From Vermamoeba vermiformis (taxonomy: Eukaryota > Tubulinea > Echinamoebida): DNA of 64,000 nucleotides. Below the pieces are notes generated by a model, which ran no database searches, was not told where the DNA came from, and was given only the letters and a program-made list of their open reading frames with translations. Where the stretch lies: NCBI GenBank assembly GCA_045837725.1, contig JBEWZL010000151.1, forward strand, positions 124,001-188,000, given 5' to 3'. A program made the translations under genes and the position numbers. Shown in pieces: positions 33,706 to 47,236 of this stretch (the stretch's first letter is position 1; each line of letters begins with the position of its first letter).

Positions 33706-35342
33706 ATGATGCAACACAGATTATTACTGTTATCATTATTACTGCTAGTTACAGCTGGTATTCATGCGGAGTTGAGATTTAGTCCAAGCAAGCTGGAAAA
33801 GGAGTTTCACATCCCTCTGAAAGGACATCTCAGATCAGATGATGTTGAATTGAGGGATTCGAGATATAATACCTTTAGCTGGAAGATTAAACAAAAAAAT
33901 TACGACTGTAACTAGATTTTTTTTAATTTTCCAATTTTCGAAAAATAATAATTTCGCAGGTAACCCTATATCTTTATCACCAACGAGTGGAGAATATACG
34001 TCTAGCCAAAGAATAAGCATATCATATGATGAAAGCGCATTGCGTCGTACAGGTTCGTTTGAATGTCAGATCGTAATTGGAAACCGAACCGTCAATGCAC
34101 TGGCAGAGCTGTGGATTAAATACAAAGTAATTTCAGGTATGAAAATGTTCTGTTGTTGCTGGAATATTGAATTTTTATTAATTAACGTCAGATTACTGCT
34201 ACGACCAAACGAATCCGGATTTCTATTGCCAAAAAGAGACCCCTCATACCCATTGCGATTTAACATCTGGAAACTGTGTATGCGATAAGAATTACTACGG
34301 CCAGTCTTGTACACGCTACTGTAACACTACAACTTGCGCGCACGGAACTTGCAACACTGGATCTGGCACCTACGAACCACTTTGTAATTGCCAGGTAATT
34401 TCTAGTCAATTTCAATGTTATACATATCTAATAGTATTATTTAGAGCAATTATTATGGTACAAAGTGCGATGTTTTTTGTAACGCCGCTTTGAACTGCAG
34501 TAGCTCAAATGCTCATTGCAACCCAAAAGGTGCTTGCGTCTGCGATGATAATTATTACGGAAAGGTATAATATATATTGCTATATAGTAGCTTGTTTGTT
34601 TAACGATCGTATTTTTTCTCAGGATTGTGAGATCTACTGTTCGCCGGCTGTTACGTGCAAGTACGGTGGCATTTGTACCGACCAAGGCGAATGCAAATGT
34701 GATACAGGTAGATACGGTAAGCATTGCGAGTATATAGAGTGTCCTACTTGCATTCATGGAACTTGCAATAATCAAACTGGTACTTGCGAATGCGAAAAGA
34801 ATTATTATGGAGATAATTGCGCGAATTTTTGCAATCAAACGCTTTGTGGCTATCATGGCAAGTGTAATTTTACAGGCGAATGTAGCTGCGATTTATATTG
34901 GCACGGAAAATATTGCGCCAAGTATTGCAACGTGTTTGAATGTGGATCTCGTGCGTTTTGTAACGCAACTTTTGATTGTCAATGCAGAGAGAATTATTAT
35001 GGCGACAATTGCTATGTTTTCTGCGCACAAAATATGAATTGCTTTCATGGTATTTGCAATTCGACTGGTGGATGTGAGTGCAACGAAAATTATTTCGGCG
35101 AACAGTGTGAACGATACTGCGTTGCAGAAGATACTTGCAGCGGTCGCGGAAAATGCGATAATAAGACAGGAGCGTGCATTTGTGACGACGAATATATGGG
35201 ACCTGGATGTGGGGTTACAAAGACGACTTTTTGGTTGGCGTTTAGTGGAGTAGCCTGTGGTATTACTATCATCGCCGTCGTAATAATTATCGTTATTCGA
35301 AGAAAACGAGCTAAAAAACTCGTGTTTGAGGTCATTAACTAA
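33706..35342 (+). CDS. EGF-repeat type-I membrane protein 1
   Basis: Signal peptide (LLLLSLLLLVTAGIHA) followed by an Ig-like/BACON-type beta domain (about residues 25-120) ending in a SLSPTSGEY segment. About ten EGF-like repeats follow, of the form C-x-C-x-x-N-Y-Y-G-x-x-C (for example CVCDKNYYGQSC). Then come one TM helix (LAFSGVACGITIIAVVIIIV) and a short basic tail (RRKRAKK...). There is no kinase or other cytoplasmic domain, so it may act as an adhesion or recognition receptor with partners. Short introns; one falls directly after NYYGK in phase 0, as in the other EGF genes here. Homologous to the genes at 58342 and 63150. The final large exon runs from about 34622 to the stop. Ligand unknown. 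Confidence 0.85.
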
Positions 35343-35555
35343 GTACTTTCGGCGGTACACGAGCCTGACCTACTTTAGAAGTCAATTTTATGCTTTAATA
35401 TATAAAAATATAAACCCTTCCATAGTATTGTATTGGTTCTCTAAGAATTTATTAAAGGACGTTTCTACGATCCTTTTTCGGATCGGATCGGTACGAAAAT
35501 GTTGCGTTTAATTTAAATCATTTTATTTTTAATGTACAGTCCTATCTATTTAATA
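35343..35555. other. Convergent 3' spacer
   Basis: Short spacer between the convergent 3' ends of EGF protein 1 and the Kelch receptor kinase. It contains CGGATCGGATCGG at 35479-35491, part of the GATC-rich motif seen in many introns. Confidence 0.4.
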
Positions 35556-38500
35556 TCAAGCTTTTCGCAAATAATGCTCATTTCCTACGATAGAATAGTT
35601 ATGGTTAGTATTGTTGATGAGAGTTTTATGACGTACCGGTCGTTCGGCTGGATCAGCTTTCCAACACATCTGCATTATTTCTCGAAGTAACTCCGGACAA
35701 TTTTCAGGTATATTCGGAGTATATCCATTATCTCTAATCTTCACGGCAACATTAATCAGATCTTCACCAGCGTGCGGCTCTTGTCTCGCAACAATTTCGT
35801 ACAACAGAATGCCAAAGGTCCAAATGTCCGATTTGGTGCTGTACGTTTGTTTTGCCAGGGCTTCAGGTGCCATCCATCGGATAGGTCCGATATTCGTCGC
35901 AGTTTTTCCGACTTGCGAGGCTTCTTTGAGTTTTCGGGACATTCCAAAATCGGAAATTTTCGGTTCGCCGTGGTGCAATAAGATATTCCGCACTGCGAGA
36001 TCTCGATGCACAATGTTAATTTGATGCAAATGGTCTAAACCACGGGCAATAGCTGCGGCAAGGTTGATTTGTTCCGCTGGCGTCCAATTCTTTTCAGACT
36101 CGAACAACAGTTTGTCGAGACTGCCTTCGTTACAGTACTCCAATACCACCAATGGTTCGGGTCCGTCGATCGAAATTCCGAGAAGTTGAACGATGTTCGG
36201 GTGCGGCGGGATGGACAGTTGGAAATTCGCTTCACGAATGAATTCTTCTTGCGAGATCTTCGTGTTGGCGACTTTAACCGCAACTTTTGTCGTTCTCAAT
36301 TTACCGAGATACACTGAAATAGCAAAAAAAAAGGTTAGAAAAAATGTCTTTTTTGAGCTATTTCAAACAGATATGAATAATTTCGAAATTATTATTTGCA
36401 ATCGGATCCGCTCATAAATCAAGTGAGAATTTACGAGCATCAATTGCAATATATCACTCTCGATATGTTAAATTACTCCATAAAAATTATTTTGAAAAGA
36501 ATTGTAATAATTTTTCTAGCGTACCTTTGCCGTAAGATCCGACACCAATTTCCTTTTCCAGCGTTACTGAACTATAAGGAATGAATCTGTTATCACCACC
36601 ACCAATCTTGGCATCGGCAGTGACGGACGAGTTGTCCAGAGCGACAGCATTAATTTGTCCATAATTGGTAGTGGTTGTGCTGTTGATGGTCGGAATAGAA
36701 TTGTAATTTCCTTGTTCGGGATCGGCGGTGCTATTTTTAGCTCCACTGTCACTGGATCCAGTCTTTTCCGTTGTTTTTTCGCCTTTACCCGCCTTCCTTT
36801 TTTGTATAAACACCACTAAAATAATTGCGCCGGCCACTAACGGAACTCCAACGCCAAGACCTACACCAAGGCCAACTTGCTGATCTGCGGTCAACGCGGA
36901 TGTGTTTTGCGATGTTGGTGCGCCGACACTACTGCTCGGACTAGCCATGGGAGAGAAGTCCGGCACTGGATTTTGATTGGCCGGAGCGTCGGGAGGCAAT
37001 TGCACGCCTGGCTCGGTGGCCTTTGGATCGTAGTCGCCAGGAGTGTTGATGAACTGACTGCCGCCGATCCACGTCCATTCGCGAGTGCTGACATCGTACT
37101 TCCACACATCATTCAATGGACCAGCTACATATAAAGAAATTGAATTAGTCTCGAGTTTTTTTGGGTTTGATCAGCTGCAGATCCCGCCAACCAAAATTTA
37201 AATGTCATTATACATTACTGTTATTATAATAATGGTTTGGCGCTAAAATTTGAAGACAAATAAATGGTCAATTAATTAGTATAGTAGTATTAGTAAGTTG
37301 ATTATAATGGAACCGCGATCGATTCACATCCAAAAAAATAAAAAAATTTGCTTACTGTTGTCCCCATCGCTACCAAAGCCAATACCACCAAACAGCCACA
37401 AATTTCCACTGCTATCCGTCCACGTAGCAGCATGCGCACGACTGCCTGGGTAGTTGTTGCTGCTTGGAACACCCTTCTCACCGTAGACTCCATTACGTTG
37501 CATTGCATCGGGACCCACTTGCGAATATGCATTGTTGTCCGGGGAGTAGAAGTGTAAGTCTCCTAAATAACCTATAACAAAAATAATATTAATATTTTTA
37601 TTTTGCTAACTCTCGTTTTAATTTATCTGCGGATTAAATATCGATAAATAATGGAGTTATAAAATTATTAATTAATTATTAAAATTATTACATGATTTTT
37701 ATGCGTCAATGGCAAATTTTGTTTTGGCGCTTTTGTGTTGTTCATTTGTAACAACTTGATTTAAATTATGACGCGCAAAAATATAACAAACAATATTCAA
37801 TATAATTGCACGCTTATTTGGGCTTTACCTATGCCTCCTTGCGCGTCAAAACCTTGACCGCCAAAGATCCAGGCAGAACCCTCGGTCGGGCTTCCCCAAA
37901 TGGCCGCTCCAGTGCGATTGGTTATGGCATTTTTCCAATCTTCATTGTTCTTCATAATCGTCCATTCATAAGTAGCGACTTTGTATCGCCAAAGTTCGTC
38001 GCTGTAGTCGGATGTGGATACGGATCCCAAACCGAAGTACAAGTAGACTTCGCCGGGAGGTGTATATACCCATGACCCTGCGTTAGATGTTCCTGAAGGA
38101 AAAATAGTTGTCGATGGCTCTTCTTGGGGTCCTGGAGTAATAGACACATCCACATCGGAATTTCCGGTCAACCAGCCCCATTTGTTATTATCCGGCGTAT
38201 AGACCCACAAGTCGCTTAATCTTCCTGTATACAAAGCATTAGACTAATATTATATGATTACATATTCAAAAAGTAAGTACCTGAATTTGCATTTCGTTCA
38301 CCAAATCCGATACCGCCAAAAAAGCCAAATACGTTGTTAGTGAGATCCGTCCAACACATTGCACTTGCTCGTGCTCCTGGATGAGCAATGTCCGAGGATA
38401 CGGTTCCAAAGTCCGTGTAGACGCCCTCGACATTTGTTGCCTGAGGGCCGCTAATCCACATCCATTGGTTACCAGGAAGCGTAAATTGCCACAAATCAGC

Positions 38501-39053
38501 AGAATATACTCCTAATTTAAGCGTTAATGTTTTATTACTAAAGTAATAGTAGAATTTCGAGTCTTTACGTGAGGCAAATTCAATTTCATAACTTTGTCCG
38601 TCCTACCTTCACTAGCCGATCCGCCGAAAAGCCAAAGATTATCGTTAGTATAAAATGGGCATGCAAAAGACATTCCACCAGGTGTAGTGCTATTAGTGGC
38701 GGTACCTTTCTCGCCGTACTCAGGGCTTACGTACACATCTGAGCTACCAGCGATAAACGACCAACTGTTAATTTCATAATTGTAGGCCCACATATCGTTT
38801 AAATTGCCTATTTATAATTAGTTAGAATTGTCAACGGAGCTAATTTTAAAAATATTTTAAATTTTTTGTACGAATTTTGTAGCTCGGTACCTGGTTGTCC
38901 ACTATCAGTGCCAATACCGTAACCTCCATATATATAAACTAAGCTTCCGGGTGGGGTCCATATTGCAGCGCCGTACCTACTACCTGGAAGAGCTGCATCG
39001 GTTACAGTAACCAAGAGACTCACAGCAACGAGCAATAAAATTGCACGTAGCAT
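35556..39053 (-). CDS. Receptor kinase: six Kelch repeats, TM, tyrosine-kinase-type domain
   Basis: ATG at 39053 with a signal peptide (MLRAILLLVAVSLLVTVTDA). The ectodomain contains six Kelch-type blades, each with a hydrophobic-GG pair and a later W (for example NLWLFGGIGFGSDG; DVWKYDVSTREWTW); the fourth has FG-L-G in place of GG. A Pro/Ser linker and one TM (LGVGVPLVAGAIILVVFI) follow, then a juxtamembrane region with several Tyr. The kinase domain has GVGSYGKVYLG, VAVKV, HRDLAVRN, DFGMSR and IRWMAPEAL. HRDLAxRN and the WMAPE form are tyrosine-kinase signatures (some TKL kinases share them). All catalytic residues are present. The protein should sense an extracellular ligand through a Kelch propeller, an unusual use because most Kelch proteins are intracellular. 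About nine exons; the junction GSYGK|VYLG is in phase. Confidence 0.85.
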
Positions 39054-39361
39054 CTTCGTGGTGTTGCAAAGCGTTTAAAGTTTAAAAATTAATGTCCAAC
39101 GGCGTTCGTTACTGTGTTAGGCACGCGATCCACAAAAATTCCTAATTTGGAAATAGGTTGGATGGAGTGCGTTTTGAATCTTTATTACTGTGATCTTCCA
39201 CTGTTGTCGGCCATATAATATTATTAGTTAAAAGGATTTGTTTATAGTGTGCTTGAACCTGTTGAGTTTAAAACGAATTTAAGAACTCGGTTAACGGCCA
39301 AAATAAACATTTCGATTTGCGTTATTCACTTTTTCATTCTTCAGCAATTGAACGCCCAATA
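39054..39361. promoter_or_regulatory. Divergent promoter, Kelch receptor kinase / M4 peptidase 1
   Basis: 308 bp between the divergent ATGs. It must contain both promoters; AT-rich, with no motif I can assign. Confidence 0.45.
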
Positions 39362-42300
39362 ATGAAAAATATATTATTGTTGACCATTTTATTGCTAGTT
39401 GGCCTTTGTTTGGCGGTGGATATGCAAGGTAGGTTTTCCCGATGGCTTTTGTACAATCCAAATTCTAACTGAACTCCTCCAGCTGTGGAACGAAAGCATA
39501 AGTTTGTGCAGCAGCGGTTGCGCGATTTTGAGCAAACGCAGCCCACGGTGCGCTACGCTGATTCAACTGGCACCGCCCATCTTATAACGGAAACTCAACG
39601 AAGTCTTGCTAAGCGCTCCACTTGTAAGATCATAAAGAGATTTGAAATAATTTTAACCCACGTAATTAGATGGCTCAGTTTTGGAAGGATTAGAGGCTTT
39701 CCTTGCTGCTCATCCCGAGATCGGAGTCAAGGATTACAAAACCGAACTCGTGGAGGTCTCGCGCCATCCAGACGCTCAAATTAAGACTTTAACTATGATA
39801 ATTTATCAGCAAGTAAGTAAATTAATTAGCAACGAGGAACGGGCAACGTAAATCCGTTTTAATTTAACTTTAATTTTGAATATTTCAGATGCACAAAGGA
39901 GTCAATGTCGCGGATTCATTGTTGAAAGTCCTATTCAATACTCAGAACCAAGTTGTATCCGTTTCTGGCAACATTGTTCCCGATCTCGACTTGGATGTGG
40001 TTCCGAAACTCTCTCAAGGTGACGCCATTGAACTTGCTCGTCCTGCTTTGCCTACCGATATGTAAGTTTATCAATACTCCGTATTTTTCGCAAATTAATT
40101 AACGCGTTTTTAGGTCTTTTTCTTTGGCCGAACCTACTTTGGTAGTTTACCGTACAAAAATGACTAGCGGAGAAGTCGGCACGAATCATTTAGCCTATCA
40201 CGTGATCTTCAAGTGCACGCAGCACCTCGAGTCCCATTATGTCTACGTCGACGCACACGACGGCGCAGTGTTGAACTCGTTCTGCCCGGATGCACACGCA
40301 CTCAACCGCACTGCCATTCTCTTTGGAAAAGGCACAGTGTACACTGAAGGCAGTTCTTTGCCTGACGACGCACAGGCTAAACTTGTTGTCCAGATCAATG
40401 GTGTTCAGTATAATGCTATGATGAACGTCGGTGGCTACGACAGTTGGGATCTCAACGGTACGTACCAAAGAATTCGTTCCGAAATTTCATGTTGCGTTCT
40501 TTACTTTGATACCAAAACGTATTTTACAAGCACAATATAAAGTTGGTATTGCCACATACCACCTGCAGCTCAGGATTTAAACACTATAGCTGATCCGTTG
40601 GATTTAGGCGGCGAGTTCAAAAATACTATCAACGTGCCCACGAACGGCTATCCACAGTTCATTTGCCCTAACGCTGCTTTCTATGGAGCTCCTATTGGCG
40701 CGCTGTACTGTCCTGGTTTTGCTTACGGCATCGACGTTATTGCTCACGAGTTCGGTCACGGCTACATCCGAGGCAGTACGTACAACACTATTACTACAAA
40801 ACTATAATTATGCAAACACGATCATCAGTATCAATATGCTACTGATAATATTTTTTTCTTACATGTGATGGATCGACTAATTTTTTTTTGTTGGTAGTCG
40901 TTGGATCTGGTGGTTTAGTCTATCAAGGTCAAAGTGGAGCATTGAACGAGGCCTTTGCTGACGTTCTAGGCGAGACTATGCAAATGGTGCTGAAGGTTCC
41001 TCAAGACTACCCTGTCAGATCTGACCGCAGTTGCACGACTGTTGGTGGCAGTCAACGATGGATCCTCGGGGATAATCTCCCTGCTGAACAACAGCAATTC
41101 CCGAACATTAATGGAACTAGAATTGGTCAGTACTAAGATTTCACGGAAATTTCATTCCAATACTTATGGGTGAGGCGTCCTAACTAACCAAATTTGGTTA
41201 GGTCTTCGTGATATGTTCAGTCCAAACTGCTTCGGTGATCCTGCCAGCACAGATGACCGCAACTTCTTTTGTGGAAGTGGCGACAACGGCGGCGTCCACT
41301 ATAACTCCGGAGTTCTCAATCAGGTCTACTCGCTGTTCGTTGACGGCGGCGAGTTCCGAGGTACGACGTACACTGGCGTTGGTCTTATCAAGGCGTTCCA
41401 CATCTTCGTTCGTGGCCTAGCGAAGCACGTTCCTACCGCTACATTTGCACAAAACTCCGATTACAATCAAGCCGTAAGTACTGAATACAATTATTTCAAA
41501 CTTTATTTCGGATCCGACTAAATCAATTTCACAAAAGTCGTCTTATTTATAATACTAATGCGTTTTTACAATCAGGCATGCACTGAGTTAGCCAATGCCG
41601 GCACTGATCTCGTTGATTTGTTGACTGGTGACCCTACCGGCCAAATCGTGACTAGCGACGATTGCTCTACTTTGGGTAAACAATCAACGTATTAAACCAA
41701 TTTTAAGCAAATACTAATAATCTATTTTTAGCTGACTTGTACACCGCTGTAAAAATGACGGGAACAATTTGCGGAGTTACACCACCTGCACCTTTGCCTC
41801 CTCCGATAATTGTCCGAGGACCATTCCCGCCGCTCATCTTGAACGTTGGCTTGGATGTTGTGTATTGGTACGATATTGATAACGTTCTTATTGCGGGCCT
41901 CGCAAAGATTGGTAGCTCACTTTTTCCATATTAGGCAAACGTCTAACTGGGGAGACCGCCCTGTTCAGTGCAGATTCGTCGGTTATGAAAACAATCCATT
42001 CGCAGGAGATAAAGTTCAAACTCAACTCGCACAGTACGTCTATTGCCCGATTCCTGTTATTGGTGGTACTGGCCAGGTCCAGATCCAAATTAGCGCTGGA
42101 ACTACTTGGTCGGATCCGTACACTTTAATCGTTATTGGTACGCTGCACACATCATACCGTTATCACAATGCAATATCTAATTCTTCGAATTATTTCTAAA
42201 GATGCTTATTCGTTGACTGCTTACGGCCCAAATTACGGCCCACTCGAAGGCGGAGTGACGATTCAAATTGAAGGTAGTGGCTTTGTGACCTCAACGACTG

Positions 42301-43070
42301 GCTGCAATCCGACTGCTGATTCCGATGGATTTGACTGCACCGCGTGCTTTTTCGGCTACAACGCTAATGGTTTGCCTGTTCCCGCCATCGTTGACAGTGC
42401 TACTACTGCAAGGTAATGCTTTGGAGCTAATTGCTATATTTGATCACGTGATTTCTTCGGGCGCGATTGGAATTACTGACCAAACATGGTTTTTCATTTT
42501 TTTGTCGGGAATTATTTAGCTGAGCCTAATATGGTCATGAAAAATGTACTAACCTAATATGGTAATAGCTGCGTGAGTCCCGATTGGAACAATTTGGATA
42601 CCACGAACAAAACAGTTGAGATCTGGTTGTCAATGAACTATTTCCTCGCTGTTGGACCCCTTTACTACGAGTATAGGGAAGGAGGTACGTAATATATATA
42701 TTCCCGTAACGGCTACGTCAAAAGAAAAAAATAGTAAATTGCGCAGATACGGATCTGATTTAAATTTTGCCTATTGATTGAGTCAATCTAATCATATTTT
42801 TACGTACAGTTGGCCCTGTCGGAGCAGTTCCGTTGACTGCAGCGCCTTTCGCGTTCGCTCCTCAGACTCCCACCAGCACTGTAGTCACTCCCATTGCAAC
42901 TCCCGTAGCGAGCACTCCGCAAAAGAAATCCGCTGCTACTCACAATGAAGGTAATAATAATGACATTGCAAAGATTATCTGTTTTCACCTGGTAACTGAT
43001 TTTTTTTCTATTTTTAGCGATTATGTCGACTTTATTGGCCGCGTCAGGATTGTTGATGTTGGCGCTCTAA
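39362..43070 (+). CDS. Secreted M4 (thermolysin-like) metallopeptidase with IPT/TIG domain, copy 1
   Basis: Signal peptide (MKNILLLTILLLVGLCLAVD), an FTP/PepSY-like propeptide (LEAFLAAHPEIGV..., VVSVSGNIVPDLDLDVVPKL) and an M4 catalytic domain. The zinc motif is DVIAHEFGHGY (HExxH) with the third ligand in SGALNEAFADVLGE. The proton-donor His lies in DNGGVHYNSGVLNQV, all typical of M4 proteases. After the peptidase comes a Pro-rich link, then an IPT/TIG-type domain (LTAYGPNYGPLEGGVTIQI). A hydrophobic C-terminus (STLLAASGLLMLAL) points to a GPI anchor. Many short exons; one intron splits the zinc region just after GHGYIRGS. It probably digests extracellular protein at the cell surface. Copies 2 and 3 are paralogues. 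Confidence 0.87.
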
Positions 43071-43337
43071 GTACTATATTATAGGTACTAATGATTGCTT
43101 GTCATACTTATAATAATTGCAATTTACCTCAAAACTTCGTTTTATCTTTTAACAGCCTTTTTAATGGCGGTTTATGCGTCATCGTTGCATCAACGCTGGT
43201 ATTCGTGATTATTAGGGTTGATTTTAATAGCCGATTTATATTAAATTGTTAAATTAAAGTCGTTTTTAAAGTTTGTGGGCGGACACAAAATCTAATTCTG
43301 CCGGCTGTTTTTTTTAATTTTTAACCACAACAACAAC

Positions 43338-46300
43338 ATGAGAAGCATCATATTATTTGTTGTTCTATTGTCCGTGTCCTTGTCGTTGGCAATTGACTTC
43401 GAGAGTAAGTACAGATGCCGTTGAAATCAACATCCGTTTAATGTCGTGTCACAGCTGCCCAACGCAAACATGAGTTCGTAAAGAAAAGAATACAAGATTT
43501 TGAGAAGACCCAGCCAATAGTGCGCTATTCTACTGCTACTGGAACTGCGCATCTGGTTACTGAAACTCCGAAAAGTCTGGCTAAGCGTTCTACTTGTATG
43601 TAAAATTTTAAAAAATATCATCATATTAACAATCATGATAGACGGATCGGTATCCGAAGGTTTAGAGGCTTTTCTCGCAGCTCACCCCGAGATCGGGATT
43701 ACAGATGTCAAAACTCAACTTGTTGAACTCTCTCGCCGACAAGATGCGCAAATTAAAACACTAACTTTGATCACTTATCAACAAGTAAGTAAATTCGTTA
43801 AATTGAATTTAAAGTTTTAAAGGAATTTGAATTGTAAATTTGACACAAACTCCTGTTGATACGGAATTCTGACTCTCTTGTAAATTAGGTATTTAAAGGC
43901 CTTACTGTTGACGGATGCTTATTAAAAGTGATGATCAACACGGAGAATCAAGTTATCTCCGTTTCTGGCACGATTGTCCCCGCTCTCGACTTGGATGTGG
44001 TTCCGAAACTCTCCGAAGATGACGCCATTGAACTTGCTCGTCCTGCTCTTCCGACTGATATGTAAGTTCATATAATAATATAACTAAATATCATGCTAAT
44101 ATCCGGATTTAATATTTTTTAGGACTTTTACTATTGCAAAGGCGAATCTGCTCGTTTACCGTACCGGCATGTCGAACGGAAAAATAGGCACGAATCATTT
44201 ATCCTACCACGTGATCTTCAAATGCACGCAGCACCTCGAATCTCATTATGTTTACGTCGATGCACACAACGGCGCTGTATTGAACTCGTTCAGTCCTGTG
44301 TTCCACGCACTCAACCGCACTGCCATTCTGTTCGGTGTGGGCACGGTGTTCACTGAAGGCAGTTCTTTGCCTGACGATGCACAGGCCAGACTCGCTGTTG
44401 AGATCAATGGTGTTGAGTACAATGCTATGCTGAATGTCGGTGGTTGGGACGGTTGGGATCTCAACGGTACGTACCAGCTTGACGCACCTTATATACATAC
44501 ATTAGTTTATATTATAACTGATATCATCATATGAGATTATGATACCACATTTAGTAACAGAATAACGGATTCGGATCTGATCTAAACTGATCCGTGGATT
44601 TAGGTGGCGAGTTCAGAAACACTATCAATGTGCCCACGAACGGCTATCCAGAGTTCAAATGTCCCAATGCAGCGTTTTTTGGTGCTCCGACTGGCGCTCT
44701 CTATTGTCCAGGCTTTGCTTATGCAATTGACGTTATTGCTCACGAGTTCGGTCACGGCTACGTCCAAGGCAGTACGTACAACAATATTACAAGAAAAGCT
44801 TTTAATATTATAGAGACAATCATCAGGATTAATATTCTATTGATAATGTATTTTTCTTCATGTAATGGATCGACTAATATTATTTTGTTGGTAGTCGTTG
44901 GATCCGGTGGTTTGGTCTATCAAGGTCAAAGTGGTGCATTGAACGAAGGCTACGCTGACATTATGGGCGAGACTATGCAAATTTTGTTGAAAGCACCTGT
45001 AGAATATGCTCCGAGATCGAATCGAGATTGCACGGTTCCGAACGGCAATCAACGCTGGATTATTGCTGACAATTTGCCCGCAAACGTTCAAACTTTCCCT
45101 AATATTAACGGAGATAACCTCGGTACGTACTCGAAATGTAGCTTTACGAAATTTCAAGATTGACACGTTCAAATGCAAATCACGTTTTTTTTCACACTCC
45201 GAATATAAGAGTTTCATTCATTTGCAGATCGATGCTTTAGTTCCGACATGTGACACTTTATATATATAAAGTGACACGTGTCATTTTTGTCCTATGCTAA
45301 GGAAACTTTAATTTCAATTTGCATCAGTCATGCAATACCAAAAAAGGAAATTAAGATCGTTATTTAATATGAGCTTGTGTGCTAATATAGATTTTCAGGT
45401 CTTCGTGATATGTACAATCCAAGCTGCTACAGAGATCCGACTACGACTTACGACTCCTCCTTCGTTTGCAATCCAGACTACGACAACGGTGGCGTGCACA
45501 CTAACTCCGGAGTGCTCAATCAAGTCTACTCGCTGTTCGTTGACGGCGGTGAGTTCAACGGTACCACCATCACCGGAGTTGGTCTGACCAAGGCTTTTCA
45601 CATTTTCATGCGCGGATTGGCGAAGCACGTGCCTTATTCTACTTTCAAACAACACGCTGATTACGTTGAAACGGTAAGTTGGGCGTTAATCCTCTCGCGA
45701 GATTTTAGGCGATATGTCTAAAACAACTGGCGAGACTCGTACTGCTTTAGGTCATGTTATTTATTTATTTGTTATATATAGGCATGCGCGGAGCTTGTCG
45801 GTGTAGATCTTACTGATTTGTTGCAAGGCACAGCGACTGGCCTCATGGTGACCACCACTGATTGCAATACTTTAGGTACGAATGGTCTTTATTACAACAG
45901 CAATTCGTGGAAAAAAATTGATTATTTCTTTATATAGGTACTATTTATGGCCTTGTTCAAATGCGAGGCGACATTTGCAACCAAACTTCAACTACTTTGC
46001 CAGATGCAGTTGTCGTTGCCGGACCTTTTCCTCCCGTAGTATTGGACGCTGGATTGGATTACGTTTACTGGTACGGCGATCAATTTTTACTGGAATTTAT
46101 AAGTTTGCTGAATTTTCCTTTTTAGGCAAACTATTGGCTTCGCAGCCCGCGGATCTGTTGGCTGCAGATTTGTTGGTTATGAAGGCCAGGCTTATGCTGG
46201 TGGATATTTCTTGACTCAATATTCAGAATATGCTTATTGTCAGATGCCTACTTTCTCAAGCGTCGGCAATTATCAGATCCAGATCTCTGCGGACAACGTA

Positions 46301-47236
46301 CTTTGGTCGGATCCGTTCAACTTAACAGTCATTAGTAAGCTATATTATACTATTTACTAGTGTCAGAGTGACGAGTATATTAACATTTTTGCTATTAGCA
46401 AGCTACAGCTTATCTGCTTTCGGGCCGACATACGGTCCAATTGAAGGCGGAACCACTGTTCAAATTGAAGGCACCGGATTCGTCAATTCATTCACTGGAT
46501 GCAATCCCACGGCCTCCTCCGATGGATTTGATTGTTCCGCATGTTACTTCGGATACTCTGCGTCTGGTGTGCCTGTTCCTGCCACCGTTAGTTCCGCTAC
46601 TCAAGCAAGGTACGTTCAATCTTTGCAGAAATTCTTATATCGGAAATTCGATGTACCTAAATTAGGCAATTTTTATATATAAGGAAGTCTTACGAATTGA
46701 GCCGTACAAAGCGGTCTGAAAATTTTATAATTTTTTTGTTCGAGAATTTGTTCTTAAGAATGCTAATATGGACATGAATTTCGCCGGACATAATTAGAAT
46801 TACTAACCTAATATGGTAATAGCTGCGTGAGTCCTAATTGGAACAATTTGGACACCACGAACAAAACAGTTGAGATCTGGTTGTCAATGAACTATTTCTT
46901 AGCGCTCGGTCCTATGATATTCGAATACCAAGAAGGAAGTACGTATCATTAATATTACCATATTTGGTAATAAAGATATTTATTCTAACGTTCCTTATCC
47001 TAGTTGGACCTGTCGGCAATGTTCCATTGACATCCGCTCCATTTGGCGTCAAAACACCCATTTCTTCACAAACTCCTAAATCAAATGTCATATCAGCTGC
47101 TAATACTGAAAGTAAGTTCAATTAATCTTGAAATTATTATTTGCGCTCGATCTGTCGATCTAACGATTTTCCTTCATTTTTAGTTGTTGCCTCATCAGTG
47201 CTCATTTTATCGAGCGTAATTATTGCAATGGTCTAA
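43338..47236 (+). CDS. Secreted M4 metallopeptidase with IPT/TIG domain, copy 2
   Basis: Tandem paralogue of copy 1, starting 267 bp after its stop. Signal peptide (MRSIILFVVLLSVSLSLAID), FTP-like propeptide (LEAFLAAHPEIGITDVK) and the zinc motif DVIAHEFGHGYVQGS. SGALNEGYADIMGE has Gly-Tyr where copy 1 has Ala-Phe but keeps the Glu and Asp. Then come DNGGVHTNSGVLNQV and an IPT/TIG domain (LSAFGPTYGPIEGGTTVQI). The hydrophobic C-terminus (SSVLILSSVIIAMV) suggests a GPI anchor. All zinc and catalytic residues are present, so it is likely active. The intron at about 45122-45398 is enlarged and carries a 38-bp palindrome. DNA identity with copy 1 is high in the catalytic exons and low in the introns. 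Confidence 0.87.
45245..45282. repeat. 38-bp near-perfect palindrome in an intron
   Basis: GACATGTGACACTTTATA is followed by its near reverse complement TATAAAGTGACACGTGTC, with only two mismatched pairs. It could form a hairpin or a cruciform. It sits inside an intron of M4 peptidase copy 2 and is not needed for splicing as far as I can see. Confidence 0.8.

Noticed and set aside
33706-35342. Calling the EGF protein Notch, Delta or tenascin
   Set aside because: The repeats follow a generic C-x-C...YYG pattern; no DSL, LNR or fibronectin domain is present and orthology cannot be argued.
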